Shown here: one piece after another, positions 6,513-12,960 of the stretch
Layout: every line of letters starts with the position of its first letter
Position numbering within the stretch: position 1 is the first letter of the stretch
NCBI GenBank assembly: GCA_025963345.1
Contig: JAOPUS010000238.1
Span: 1-13,036 of the forward strand
Length of the DNA stretch: 13,036 nucleotides
Reading direction: 5' to 3'
From: Blastococcus sp.
Lineage (GTDB): Bacteria > Actinomycetota > Actinomycetes > Mycobacteriales > Geodermatophilaceae
Translations under genes and position numbers: made by a program
The notes under the pieces: model-generated
Databases searched by the model: none
Told to the model about the DNA's origin: nothing
The model's input: only the letters and a program-made list of their open reading frames with translations

Positions 6513-8204
6513 ATGGCCAAGGAACTGCGGTTCGGGGCGGACGCCCGGAGTCTGCTGCTGTCCGGCGTCGACCAGCTGGCCGACGCTGTCAAGTCGACCC
6601 TGGGCCCGAAGGGGCGCAACGTCATCATCGAGAAGATCACCGGGTCGCCCGTCGTCACCAATGACGGCGTCACGATCGCGCGGGAGATCCACCTGAGCAA
6701 CCAGTTCGAGAACATGGGCGCGCAGCTGGTCAAGGAAGCCGCCATCAAGACCAACGACATCGTCGGGGACGGCACCACGACCGCGACCGTCATCGCCCAG
6801 GCGATCATCCGCGAGGGCATGCTCGCCATCGGCTCCGGTGGCAACCCCGTGCTGGTCAAGCGAGGGGTCGACCTCGCCGTCGGGCGGCTGGTCGCCCACC
6901 TGCACAGCGTCGCCCACCCCGTGGAGTCCGAGGCGGACTACGCGCGGGTCGCGGCGATCTCGGCGAACGACGACGACGTCGTCGGCGCGGTCCTGGCCAA
7001 GGCGCTGCACACGGTCGGAGACAGCGGCATCGTCACCGTGGAGGAGTCGGCCGACCACGGGCTGAGCGTCGACTTCGTCGAGGGCTTCGAGTACGACAAC
7101 GGGTACGTGTCGCCCTATCTGGTCACCCATCCGGCCAGCCTGGAGGCAGTCCTCGACGACCCGTACATCGTGCTGTGCGCGGAGAAGATCACGAAGGTCC
7201 AGGAGCTGATGCCGCTCCTGGACAAGGTCATGCGCGAGCCGCGGCCGCTGGTGCTGATCGCCGAGACCGTGGAGGGCTCGGCTCTCAGCATGCTGGTGCA
7301 CAACCACGTCAACGGGGTCATCCAGTGCGTCGCCACCAAGGCCCCCGGCTTCGGTGACCGCCGGCTGCGCAAGCTCGAGGACATCGCGACCATCACCGGC
7401 GGGACGGTCATCAGCAAGCACTCGGGCGCGAGCCTGGAGACGGTCACGCTGCGCCAGCTCGGGAGGGCCCGGCAGGTGCGCGTGACGGCGGACCGGACGG
7501 CGATCATCGGCGGTGTCGGATCGCCGGAGCAGATCGAGTTCCGGACGGCGCAACTGCGGGCCGAACTCCAGCGGGCGACCTTCGGCGTGGACGAGGACGT
7601 CCTGAACGAGCGGATCGGCTCGCTGTCCGGGAAGGTCGCCGTCATCAAGGTCGGTGCCCCCACCAATGCCGAGCTCACCGAGCTGCAGCACCGGGTGGAG
7701 GACGCGCTGTCGGCCACCCGAGCCGCGATGGCCGAGGGCATCGTCGCAGGCGGCGGCGTGGCACTGGTCCATGCGGCGCCGGCGCTCGACGACCTCGACG
7801 TCGAGAAGGACTACGCCGTCGGCGTCGAGATCGTGCGTCGTGCGCTCAGCGAGCCGACCTATCTCATCGCGGCGAACGCCGGCTACCCCGGCCAGGAGGT
7901 CGTCGAGAAGGTCTCGGGCATGGGCGTCGACGACGGCTTCGATGCGCTGGAGGGCCGCTTCGGCAACATGATCGAGATGGGCATCATCGACCCGCTCCGG
8001 GTGTGCCGGTCGGCGCTGGAGAACGGCGCGTCGGTGGCGGGACTGCTCCTGACGACGAACACGCTGATCGCCGAGGAACAGACCCCGTGGGGTGGCAGCA
8101 GAGCCCTGATGACGGAGTTCGGCCAGCTGGACGAGGGGCTGCACCAACCGTCGCCGGACTCGAGTACTCCTCAGTCGCTCGGCCTCGGGCCGTCGGTCGG
8201 TTGA
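6513..8204 (+). CDS. groEL: GroEL-type chaperonin of the monooxygenase operon (MimG-like)
   Basis: This is a 60-kDa chaperonin, 563 residues. Nucleotide-binding and catalytic features are conserved: D51, GDGTTTAT at 85-92, D397 in RVEDAL and VAGGGVAL at 411-418. The ATG at 6513 has AGGAG at 6503-6507. No groES gene adjoins it, so it is most likely not the housekeeping copy. In Mycobacterium the equivalent mimG product is needed to fold the hydroxylase large subunit, and the operon position is the same here. Two departures from general GroEL stand out. The Gly-Met-rich C-terminal tail is replaced by a Ser/Pro/Gly tail (residues about 546-563). The apical groove differs by my alignment to the E. 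coli protein, with His263 where E. coli has Val264. It presumably borrows the genomic GroES. Family identity is certain; client specificity is inferred. Confidence 0.97.
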   Translation: MAKELRFGADARSLLLSGVDQLADAVKSTLGPKGRNVIIEKITGSPVVTNDGVTIAREIHLSNQFENMGAQLVKEAAIKTNDIVGDGTTTATVIAQAIIREGMLAIGSGGNPVLVKRGVDLAVGRLVAHLHSVAHPVESEADYARVAAISANDDDVVGAVLAKALHTVGDSGIVTVEESADHGLSVDFVEGFEYDNGYVSPYLVTHPASLEAVLDDPYIVLCAEKITKVQELMPLLDKVMREPRPLVLIAETVEGSALSMLVHNHVNGVIQCVATKAPGFGDRRLRKLEDIATITGGTVISKHSGASLETVTLRQLGRARQVRVTADRTAIIGGVGSPEQIEFRTAQLRAELQRATFGVDEDVLNERIGSLSGKVAVIKVGAPTNAELTELQHRVEDALSATRAAMAEGIVAGGGVALVHAAPALDDLDVEKDYAVGVEIVRRALSEPTYLIAANAGYPGQEVVEKVSGMGVDDGFDALEGRFGNMIEMGIIDPLRVCRSALENGASVAGLLLTTNTLIAEEQTPWGGSRALMTEFGQLDEGLHQPSPDSSTPQSLGLGPSVG

Positions 8205-8210
8205 TCCTCC

Positions 8211-9491
8211 GTGGTCGCGCAGGCTCCGGTCGATGAAGCTGCCGACGCTGCCGTTGCCCCGTTCGCGACCCTCCGGGCCAGAGGCCGGGTGCGCGGGGTC
8301 TACGGGCTCGCCGGCCCTGCCTTCGTCGCGGCCGTCGCGTACGTCGACCCGGGGAACTTCGCCACCAACTTCTCGGCTGGTGCCCGTTACGGGTACACGC
8401 TGCTGTGGGTGGTCATCGCCGCCAACCTGATGGCGATGCTCGTGCAGTACCAGTCGGCGAAGCTCGGCGTGGTGACGGGGCGGGACCTCCCCGAACTGTG
8501 CCGGGACACCTTTCCCCGGTCGGTGTCAGTGGGGCTGTGGCTGCAGGCCGAGGTCGTGGCCATGGCCACCGACATCGCCGAGTTCGTCGGCGCCGCGATC
8601 GGGCTGTACCTCGTCTTCGGCATCCCGCTGCTTCCCGCGGGACTGATCACCGCCGTCGTGGCCTTCGTGATCCTGGCCCTCGAACGCCGCGGTCGCCGGC
8701 GGTTCGAGCTCGTGATCGCCGGCCTGCTCGGCCTCGTCCTGCTCGGCTTCGCCTACGACCTCGTCGCCGTCGGGGCGAGCCCATCCGGCGTCGCCGCCGG
8801 TCTGGTCCCGCAGTTCTCCGGATCGGGCAGCGTGCTGCTCGCCGCCGGGATCGTCGGTGCGACGGTGATGCCCCACGTCATCTACCTGCACTCCGCGCTG
8901 ACCAAGAGGCGGGTGGTCTGCCAGGACGACGGCGAGCGGCGCGCCCTGCTGGGCGTGCAGCGCATCGACGTGGTGGTCGCGCTGGGGATCGCGGGCACGA
9001 TCAACGTCGTCATGATGGTGGTCGCCGCGTCGGTGTTCCATCGCATCGGCGGGAGTTCCGCGGACTCGATCGAGGCCGCCCACGAGGGGCTCTTCCGGCT
9101 CGCCGGCGGCGGCGCGGCGATGGCGTTCGCCGTGGCCCTGCTCGCCTCCGGGCTGTCATCGGCGAGCGTGGGCACCTACGCCGGGCAGGTCGTCATGCAG
9201 GGGTTCGTGCGGCGGCGGATCCCACTGTTCGTCCGGCGGGGCGTGACCATGCTGCCCGCGCTGGCTGTCCTCGCGTTCGGCCTGCCGGTGACCCTCACGC
9301 TCGTCGTCTCTCAGGTGGTGCTGTCCTTCGGCATCCCGTTCGCACTCGTGCCGTTGACCATGCTCAGCCGGCGCGCCGACATCATGGGCGCCTTCGTCAA
9401 CCGGCGGTCGGTCACCGTCCTGATGTCAGCGGTGGCCACGGTGATCATCCTGCTCAACGGCTACCTGCTCTACGCAACCGTCCTGCGCTGA
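8211..9491 (+). CDS. mntH: Nramp-family divalent metal transporter (MntH-like)
   Basis: This is a proton-coupled Mn2+/Fe2+ importer of the inner membrane, 426 residues with about 11 hydrophobic segments. The metal site is intact: DPGN at residues 46-49 in TM1 and MPH at 220-222 in TM6 (VMPHVIYLHSAL). The stretch AEVVAMATDIAEFVGAAIGL in TM3 is also typical. The GTG at 8211 is the first possible start, because the groEL stop (8202-8204) lies in the same frame two codons upstream. It has no SD, so it would depend on re-initiation. An alternative GTG at 8289 has AGAGG four bases before it and would give a 400-residue protein with a short N-terminus. Position directly after the chaperonin suggests co-expression with the diiron oxygenase and a possible iron supply role; general manganese uptake unrelated to the operon is the alternative. 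Mn versus Fe cannot be told from sequence. Confidence 0.94.
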   Translation: MVAQAPVDEAADAAVAPFATLRARGRVRGVYGLAGPAFVAAVAYVDPGNFATNFSAGARYGYTLLWVVIAANLMAMLVQYQSAKLGVVTGRDLPELCRDTFPRSVSVGLWLQAEVVAMATDIAEFVGAAIGLYLVFGIPLLPAGLITAVVAFVILALERRGRRRFELVIAGLLGLVLLGFAYDLVAVGASPSGVAAGLVPQFSGSGSVLLAAGIVGATVMPHVIYLHSALTKRRVVCQDDGERRALLGVQRIDVVVALGIAGTINVVMMVVAASVFHRIGGSSADSIEAAHEGLFRLAGGGAAMAFAVALLASGLSSASVGTYAGQVVMQGFVRRRIPLFVRRGVTMLPALAVLAFGLPVTLTLVVSQVVLSFGIPFALVPLTMLSRRADIMGAFVNRRSVTVLMSAVATVIILLNGYLLYATVLR

Positions 9492-9535
9492 AGACCACGG
9501 CCGTCCCCCGGTCGCGCCACCCTCCTGAGGAGCAC

Positions 9536-10144
9536 ATGAGCATGTCCGAGACTGCGAGCGCACCGACCTCGATCCGGCGGCTGGACACCAAGGACGCGAT
9601 GCGTCTCGCGCGCCTGGTCATGGCCTACGACGACCTGCAGGCGGTCCTCCGGTGCTGCGAGCGCCTGATGATCATGCTCGATGACGGCGGGAACGGACCC
9701 GACGACGTCGGGGTGGAAGCGCTCTGGACGTTGGCGCTGCTGTCCTACGCCCGCGCCTTCGCCGACGGCGAGGGCGGGGCAGCTCTCACCACGAAGGACC
9801 TCGTCGGGTCCGACGACGACGGCAACGTCCTGCTCTGGCACCGGACGCTGCTGCACCTGCGCGACCAGCATGCCGACCAGAGCCGTAACCCCCGCGAGAG
9901 CTACACGGTGGGGATCGCGCAGGGCCCGTCGGGCGCGGTCAACGCGGTGGCAGTGACCTCCGTGCGCGCGCCACTGGTCGACAAGGCCGCAGTCCGCCAG
10001 GCAGGGGCGATCGCCTTCCCACTGTGCGCGGTGCTGGACGAGCGGATCGACCCGCTCCAGAAGGAGATCCTCGCCGACATGCGGGACATCGCCCGCGAGC
10101 AGTTGGACCGCTTGGACCTCGTCGAGGTGGCAGCGGTGCCCTGA
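9536..10144 (+). CDS. Hypothetical helical protein, HEPN-like features
   Basis: I do not recognise a named family; 202 residues. The protein is mostly helical: AMRLARLVMAYDDLQAVLRC near the N-terminus, a middle helix ALWTLALLSYARAF, then HRTLLHLRDQHADQS, a short beta stretch (SYTVGIAQ, VNAVAVTSV), and a long charged C-terminal helix from about residue 165. The middle part resembles HEPN/AbiV-like proteins that carry an LRnkhxAHS helix, here degenerated to LRDQHADQS, so any nuclease activity is doubtful. There is no signal peptide or membrane segment. GAGGAG at 9527-9532 serves the ATG at 9536 (spacing 3) or the ATG at 9542 (spacing 9); the second may be the real start and would shorten the protein by two residues. 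It lies 44 bases after the Nramp gene on the same strand and is probably co-transcribed. Confidence 0.75.
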   Translation: MSMSETASAPTSIRRLDTKDAMRLARLVMAYDDLQAVLRCCERLMIMLDDGGNGPDDVGVEALWTLALLSYARAFADGEGGAALTTKDLVGSDDDGNVLLWHRTLLHLRDQHADQSRNPRESYTVGIAQGPSGAVNAVAVTSVRAPLVDKAAVRQAGAIAFPLCAVLDERIDPLQKEILADMRDIAREQLDRLDLVEVAAVP

Positions 10145-10317
10145 GAGCTGCCGGCTGGACCCGGCATTCACAGGTCGGGTGGCGGACGACTGGCTGGACG
10201 CCGCATCTTGCGGATGGCTTGCGCATTCCTCGCGGGCCGCCTGCGGTTGACCGTGCACCGTCGTTGCTGTCGCCAGGGCGGAACCGCCGCCGGGGCACCA
10301 GCTCGGGGAGCACGACC

Positions 10318-10944
10318 GTGACCACCATCGACGGCACGACCACGATCCGTCGCCACTCCGCCGTCACGATCGTCGGCGCCATCACCGCCGTGGGTGCCGC
10401 CGTCGCGGTGGCCGGTCTGGGCACGTTCGGTGGCTTCACCGACAGCACCAGCCCCGTCGGCACGAAGGTCGACACCGGCGTGCTGTCCATCGACGTGAGC
10501 GCGCCCGGGGGCTCGACTGCGCTCCCGTTCGGCGGCGGCCTGCTGCTCGCCGGTGACTCGCGCACCCACCGGATCGACCTGGTCAACGACGGGACGACGG
10601 CGCTCAGCTCGGTCACCCTGAAGTCCTGGGCGACCTCCTCCAGCGTCCTCGACAGTGACCCGGTGAACGGCCTCCAGTTGACCGTCGAGTCCTGCTCGGT
10701 GTCCTGGGTGGACACCGGATCGGACTTCTCCTGCTCCGGCAGCGAGCGCAGCTTCTATGCCGGCCCGATCGTCGCGACCAACCAGCCTCTGGCGGGTGCG
10801 GCCAGTCTGGTTGCCGGGGGAACCGACCACCTCCTGCTGACGGCCACGCTGCCCACCAGTGCGACCGGCGACGCCTTCGAGGGAGCCGAGAGCGGACTCA
10901 ACTTCATGTTCACCGGCGCTCAGCGCAGTGGTGGCGCGCGCTGA
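10318..10944 (+). CDS. Secreted TasA / camelysin-like protein
   Basis: This is a probable exported surface or matrix protein of the TasA/CalY (peptidase M73-like) group, 208 residues. After a short polar N-terminus with RR at 11-12, a hydrophobic stretch (residues 14-34, SAVTIVGAITAVGAAVAVAG) forms the signal peptide. It is followed by GTFGGFTDSTSPVGTKVDTGVLSIDV, which here is best described by its short pieces: FTDST at 40-44 and DTGVLSIDV at 52-60, the typical junction of SipW-dependent secreted proteins. The rest is a beta-rich Ser/Thr/Gly domain with two cysteines (126 and 139) that could form a disulfide. The GTG at 10318 is chosen for the SD GGGGAG (10305-10310, spacing 7); the frame is open upstream to 10024 but that part overlaps the preceding gene and lacks a signal. 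No SipW-type peptidase gene is in the window. Function (fibre, matrix or other) is inferred from family only. Confidence 0.7.
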   Translation: MTTIDGTTTIRRHSAVTIVGAITAVGAAVAVAGLGTFGGFTDSTSPVGTKVDTGVLSIDVSAPGGSTALPFGGGLLLAGDSRTHRIDLVNDGTTALSSVTLKSWATSSSVLDSDPVNGLQLTVESCSVSWVDTGSDFSCSGSERSFYAGPIVATNQPLAGAASLVAGGTDHLLLTATLPTSATGDAFEGAESGLNFMFTGAQRSGGAR

Positions 10945-10955
10945 CTCCACCGTTC

Positions 10956-11002
10956 ATGGCGGTGGCCCCTCCGATCGAGCTGATCGGAGGGGCCGCCGCC
11001 GT
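10956..11002. terminator. Bidirectional hairpin terminator between convergent genes
   Basis: Arms 10956-10976 and 10982-11002 can form a 21-bp stem with two G-U pairs and a 5-base loop (GAGCT). The inner 13 bp are perfect (GGCCCCTCCGATC against its complement). It lies 12 bases after the TasA-like stop and 13 bases from the stop of the convergent transglycosylase gene, so it can serve both. There is no long T-run on either side, which is common in high-GC actinobacteria. Confidence 0.8.
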
Positions 11003-11014
11003 TCTGTCGGGTCG

Positions 11015-12433
11015 TCATGGGCAGACGGGCAGGTTGGGCAGGAGCTTCTGTCCGAGCGGACCCAGCAGGGTGCACGTCACCCCGGGGACCAGTTCTTCCA
11101 CCGGAGGGGGCGTCACAACAGGCGGGGCCGTCACCGGCGGAGCCGTCACTGGTGGAGCGGGGAGTGGAACCGCCGGTGCTGCCGGAGCGGGACCCGAGCC
11201 GGAGCCGGAGCCGGACGGCGAGCCGGAGCCTCCCGAACCAGAACCTCCCGAACCCCCGCCTTGCGCCGGCACTGAGGACGGCTGCGATCCGGAGCCACCG
11301 GTGCCTCCGGCCGGTGCTGCGGGGCCGCCGGCGCCGTTGTCCGCCGGGGCGCCGGACCCTGCCGGCGCCGCGCCGGAGGAGGCGGTCTGCCCCGTCGTGG
11401 GCCCGGACGCGGGGGTCATGTCCCTGGCGCCGATGGCCGGGCCGGGTGCCGCGGGGCCGCCGAAGTACCCCGTACCGCCGTAGGACCCCGGCGTCGGAAT
11501 CGCGCCTGTCGTGTTGCCGACGAGCGGGATGTCGGCGACCGCAATCCCGGCGGCGTACGCCCGGGCCAGCGCGAGGACCTCGTTGACGTAGCTGTCCGAG
11601 TGGTTGTAGGCCATGACCGCCTTGCGCAGTCCGGCGTCGGTGCGCAGATCGCCGCCGGCCACGCACAGGTAATGGGCCGCCCCGAGGGCCGCGTCGTTGA
11701 TGTTGAACGGGTCGGCCGTCCCCGTGCCGTCGGCGTCGACCCCGTAGGCGCGCCAGGTGGCCGGGATGAACTGCATCGGGCCGACGGCGCGGTCGTAGGT
11801 GCTGTCGCCGTCCCAGCTCCCGCCGTCGGTGTCGCGGATGAAGGCGAACTGCGCGCCGTCCAGCGGTGGCCCCATGATGCGCGGCGTCGACGTTCCGTCG
11901 AAGTTGAGGACGGCGCCACGGAAGCGGCCGTGGTTGGTCTCGACGCGGCCGATCCCGGCCAGCAGCGACCAGTCGATGCCGCAGGACGGCTCCGCGGTGC
12001 CCATGCGTGCGGCCGCGACGCGGTAGGCGTTGAGCGCGACGTTCGGGATGCCGTTGGCGGCCAGCCCGCTGATCACCGAGGGGGCGATGGGCTGCTGGTC
12101 ACCGACCTGTTCCGGGGCGCCGGCCAGGACGATCGACCCGGTCGGCGCGCCGGAGGACAGGAAGGAGATCGTCGCCGCCGACGTCAGACCCATCGGGAGC
12201 GAGGTGTCACTGACCTCCGCGAGGACGACGGGCTCGTGTGGTCCGGGTGGGGGAACGACCAGTGCGCCGAGAGCGGCTACGGCGACGAGGACGGGCCACC
12301 GACGACGACGCCGGAACCGGTGTTCCGGCGCGCTTTCCGGAGGGACGGCGGGCCGACCGCGCTGCTTCACCTCGGTCGAGGGAGCGCCTTCCGGGGGAAC
12401 GTCCCGCTGCTGAGGCTGATCGAACAGAACCAT
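11015..12433 (-). CDS. Lytic transglycosylase, membrane-anchored or secreted, with low-complexity C-terminal region
   Basis: This peptidoglycan-cleaving enzyme acts outside the membrane; 472 residues. A cytoplasmic Pro-rich N-terminus (1-38) and an Arg cluster (RFRRRRRW, 39-46) precede one hydrophobic segment (47-61) that is a signal peptide or anchor. The catalytic SLT/MltB-like domain spans about 130-295. It has the likely catalytic Glu165 in GRVETNHG, GPMQFIPATW at 218-227, DPFNINDAALGAAHYLC at 241-257 and YNHSDSYVNEVLALARAY at 276-293. A Gly/Ser/Ala/Pro-rich linker (about 315-430) and PPVTAPPVTAPPVV repeats lead to a short C-terminal piece with two cysteines (VTCTLLG and LPVCP). The ATG at 12433 is preferred over the GTG at 12445, which overlaps the SD. 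It is convergent with the TasA-like gene. A role in growth or division is inferred. Confidence 0.9.
   Translation of the reverse strand: MVLFDQPQQRDVPPEGAPSTEVKQRGRPAVPPESAPEHRFRRRRRWPVLVAVAALGALVVPPPGPHEPVVLAEVSDTSLPMGLTSAATISFLSSGAPTGSIVLAGAPEQVGDQQPIAPSVISGLAANGIPNVALNAYRVAAARMGTAEPSCGIDWSLLAGIGRVETNHGRFRGAVLNFDGTSTPRIMGPPLDGAQFAFIRDTDGGSWDGDSTYDRAVGPMQFIPATWRAYGVDADGTGTADPFNINDAALGAAHYLCVAGGDLRTDAGLRKAVMAYNHSDSYVNEVLALARAYAAGIAVADIPLVGNTTGAIPTPGSYGGTGYFGGPAAPGPAIGARDMTPASGPTTGQTASSGAAPAGSGAPADNGAGGPAAPAGGTGGSGSQPSSVPAQGGGSGGSGSGGSGSPSGSGSGSGPAPAAPAVPLPAPPVTAPPVTAPPVVTPPPVEELVPGVTCTLLGPLGQKLLPNLPVCP
11195..11260 (-). repeat. Tandem GGAGCC-type repeats coding the Gly/Ser linker
   Basis: On the + strand, GAGCCGGAGCCGGAGCCGGA (11196-11215) is a run of a 6-base unit; GAGCCGGAGCC recurs at 11220-11230, and the CTCCCGAACC unit is repeated at 11230-11255. 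It codes the GSGSGSG and GGSGSGG part of the transglycosylase linker. Such runs often vary in copy number between strains. Confidence 0.6.
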
Positions 12434-12444
12434 CGACTGCCGCA

Positions 12445-12449
12445 CTCCT
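12445..12449 (-). promoter_or_regulatory. Ribosome binding site of the transglycosylase gene
   Basis: AGGAG on the minus strand lies 11 bases before the ATG at 12433, a slightly long spacing. The other in-frame start, GTG at 12445, begins within this SD and is therefore unlikely. Confidence 0.5.
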
Positions 12450-12670
12450 GAGGAGAACTGGTGGCTGTACCTGTAACCCCCGCTACCGGTAAGCCGCGTC
12501 TACCCGGCCCGTCGGCGCGCCAATCGGAGCGACTTCGGACGGGCCTGATCCGCAATTCCCGATGTCCACCTGCCGCGGAGGAGTGGTGGCGCGCACCCGC
12601 GGGCGGTGGAGCGTCGAGCCGCCGACGGGTCCGGAAGCGCGCCGAATGCCTCCGGAGCGACCCGCGTGGG

Positions 12671-12743
12671 CGCGCCCGGCAGGGATCGAACCTGCGACCA
12701 AGTGCTTAGAAGGCACCTGCTCTATCCACTGAGCTACGGGCGC
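12671..12743 (-). tRNA. tRNA-Arg (anticodon UCU)
   Basis: The minus strand folds as a full cloverleaf of 73 bases. The acceptor GCGCCCG pairs with CGGGCGC without mismatch, the D-arm is GCTC/GAGC, and the anticodon stem is GGTGC/GCACT with loop CTTCTAA (anticodon TCT). The T-arm GCAGG/CCTGC carries the loop TTCGATC, and the discriminator base is G. The CCA end is not encoded (GCC follows). It reads AGA and AGG, which are rare in this GC-rich genome. Confidence 0.97.
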
Positions 12744-12830
12744 TCGACTGCCGATCATCGCATCGCCTACCGGCACGGGGGTGCACGGCCGGGGACCGGT
12801 CACGCGGCGGAGTGAGCGCGCCAGGTCGTC

Positions 12831-12856
12831 GTCCACAGGGCGCCGGGCCGTCCACA
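12831..12856 (+). promoter_or_regulatory. Two DnaA-box-like GTCCACAG repeats
   Basis: GTCCACAG occurs at 12831-12838 and again at 12850-12857, 19 bases apart. With flanks they read TCGTCCACA and CCGTCCACA, one and two mismatches from the actinobacterial DnaA box TTGTCCACA. They lie 105-130 bases before the ssb-like start. This may be a weak regulatory site or chance. Confidence 0.3.
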
Positions 12857-12960
12857 GATTCCTCATGGGGCCGCAGCGGCCGGGCCATCTCGCTCAAGGT
12901 CGTCGGCACACCGGCAGCGAGCCGGTCGCGCCCCGAGGCGCCGCAGACCCGAGGAGCACC

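Noticed and set aside
3611..8147. Long minus-strand open frames opposite the amidohydrolase, DUF59, adh and groEL genes
   Set aside because: They are mirror frames of GC-rich coding DNA with Arg/Gly/Asp/Val-rich composition, no SD and no recognisable motif.
8405..9535. Long + strand open frame of Arg-rich composition running through the Nramp gene into the hypothetical gene
   Set aside because: Up to about 9535 it is the shifted frame of the Nramp gene; only the part from 9536 has an SD and ordinary protein composition.
10149..10164. Possible small hairpin terminator after the hypothetical gene (GCCGG/CCGGC)
   Set aside because: Only 5 bp with a 6-base loop and no T-run; too weak to call.
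10247..10275. TTGACC as a -35 element for the TasA-like gene
   Set aside because: No credible -10 hexamer at 16-18 bases downstream.
12434..12670. A c-di-AMP (ydaO-type) riboswitch before the transglycosylase gene
   Set aside because: Such riboswitches often precede actinobacterial wall hydrolase genes, but I could not find the conserved segments on the minus strand here.
12671..12743. tRNA-Arg as the attachment site of a genomic island carrying the prm operon
   Set aside because: The tRNA 3' end does face the operon side, but I find no direct repeat of it within the window and no integrase gene; the wall hydrolase and ssb genes look like core chromosome.
12606..12909. Small open frames over the tRNA region on both strands (ending in peptides such as GAPGRDRTCDQVL and APVAQWIEQVPSKHL)
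   Set aside because: These are well-known false translations of tRNA genes; the cloverleaf explains the sequence.
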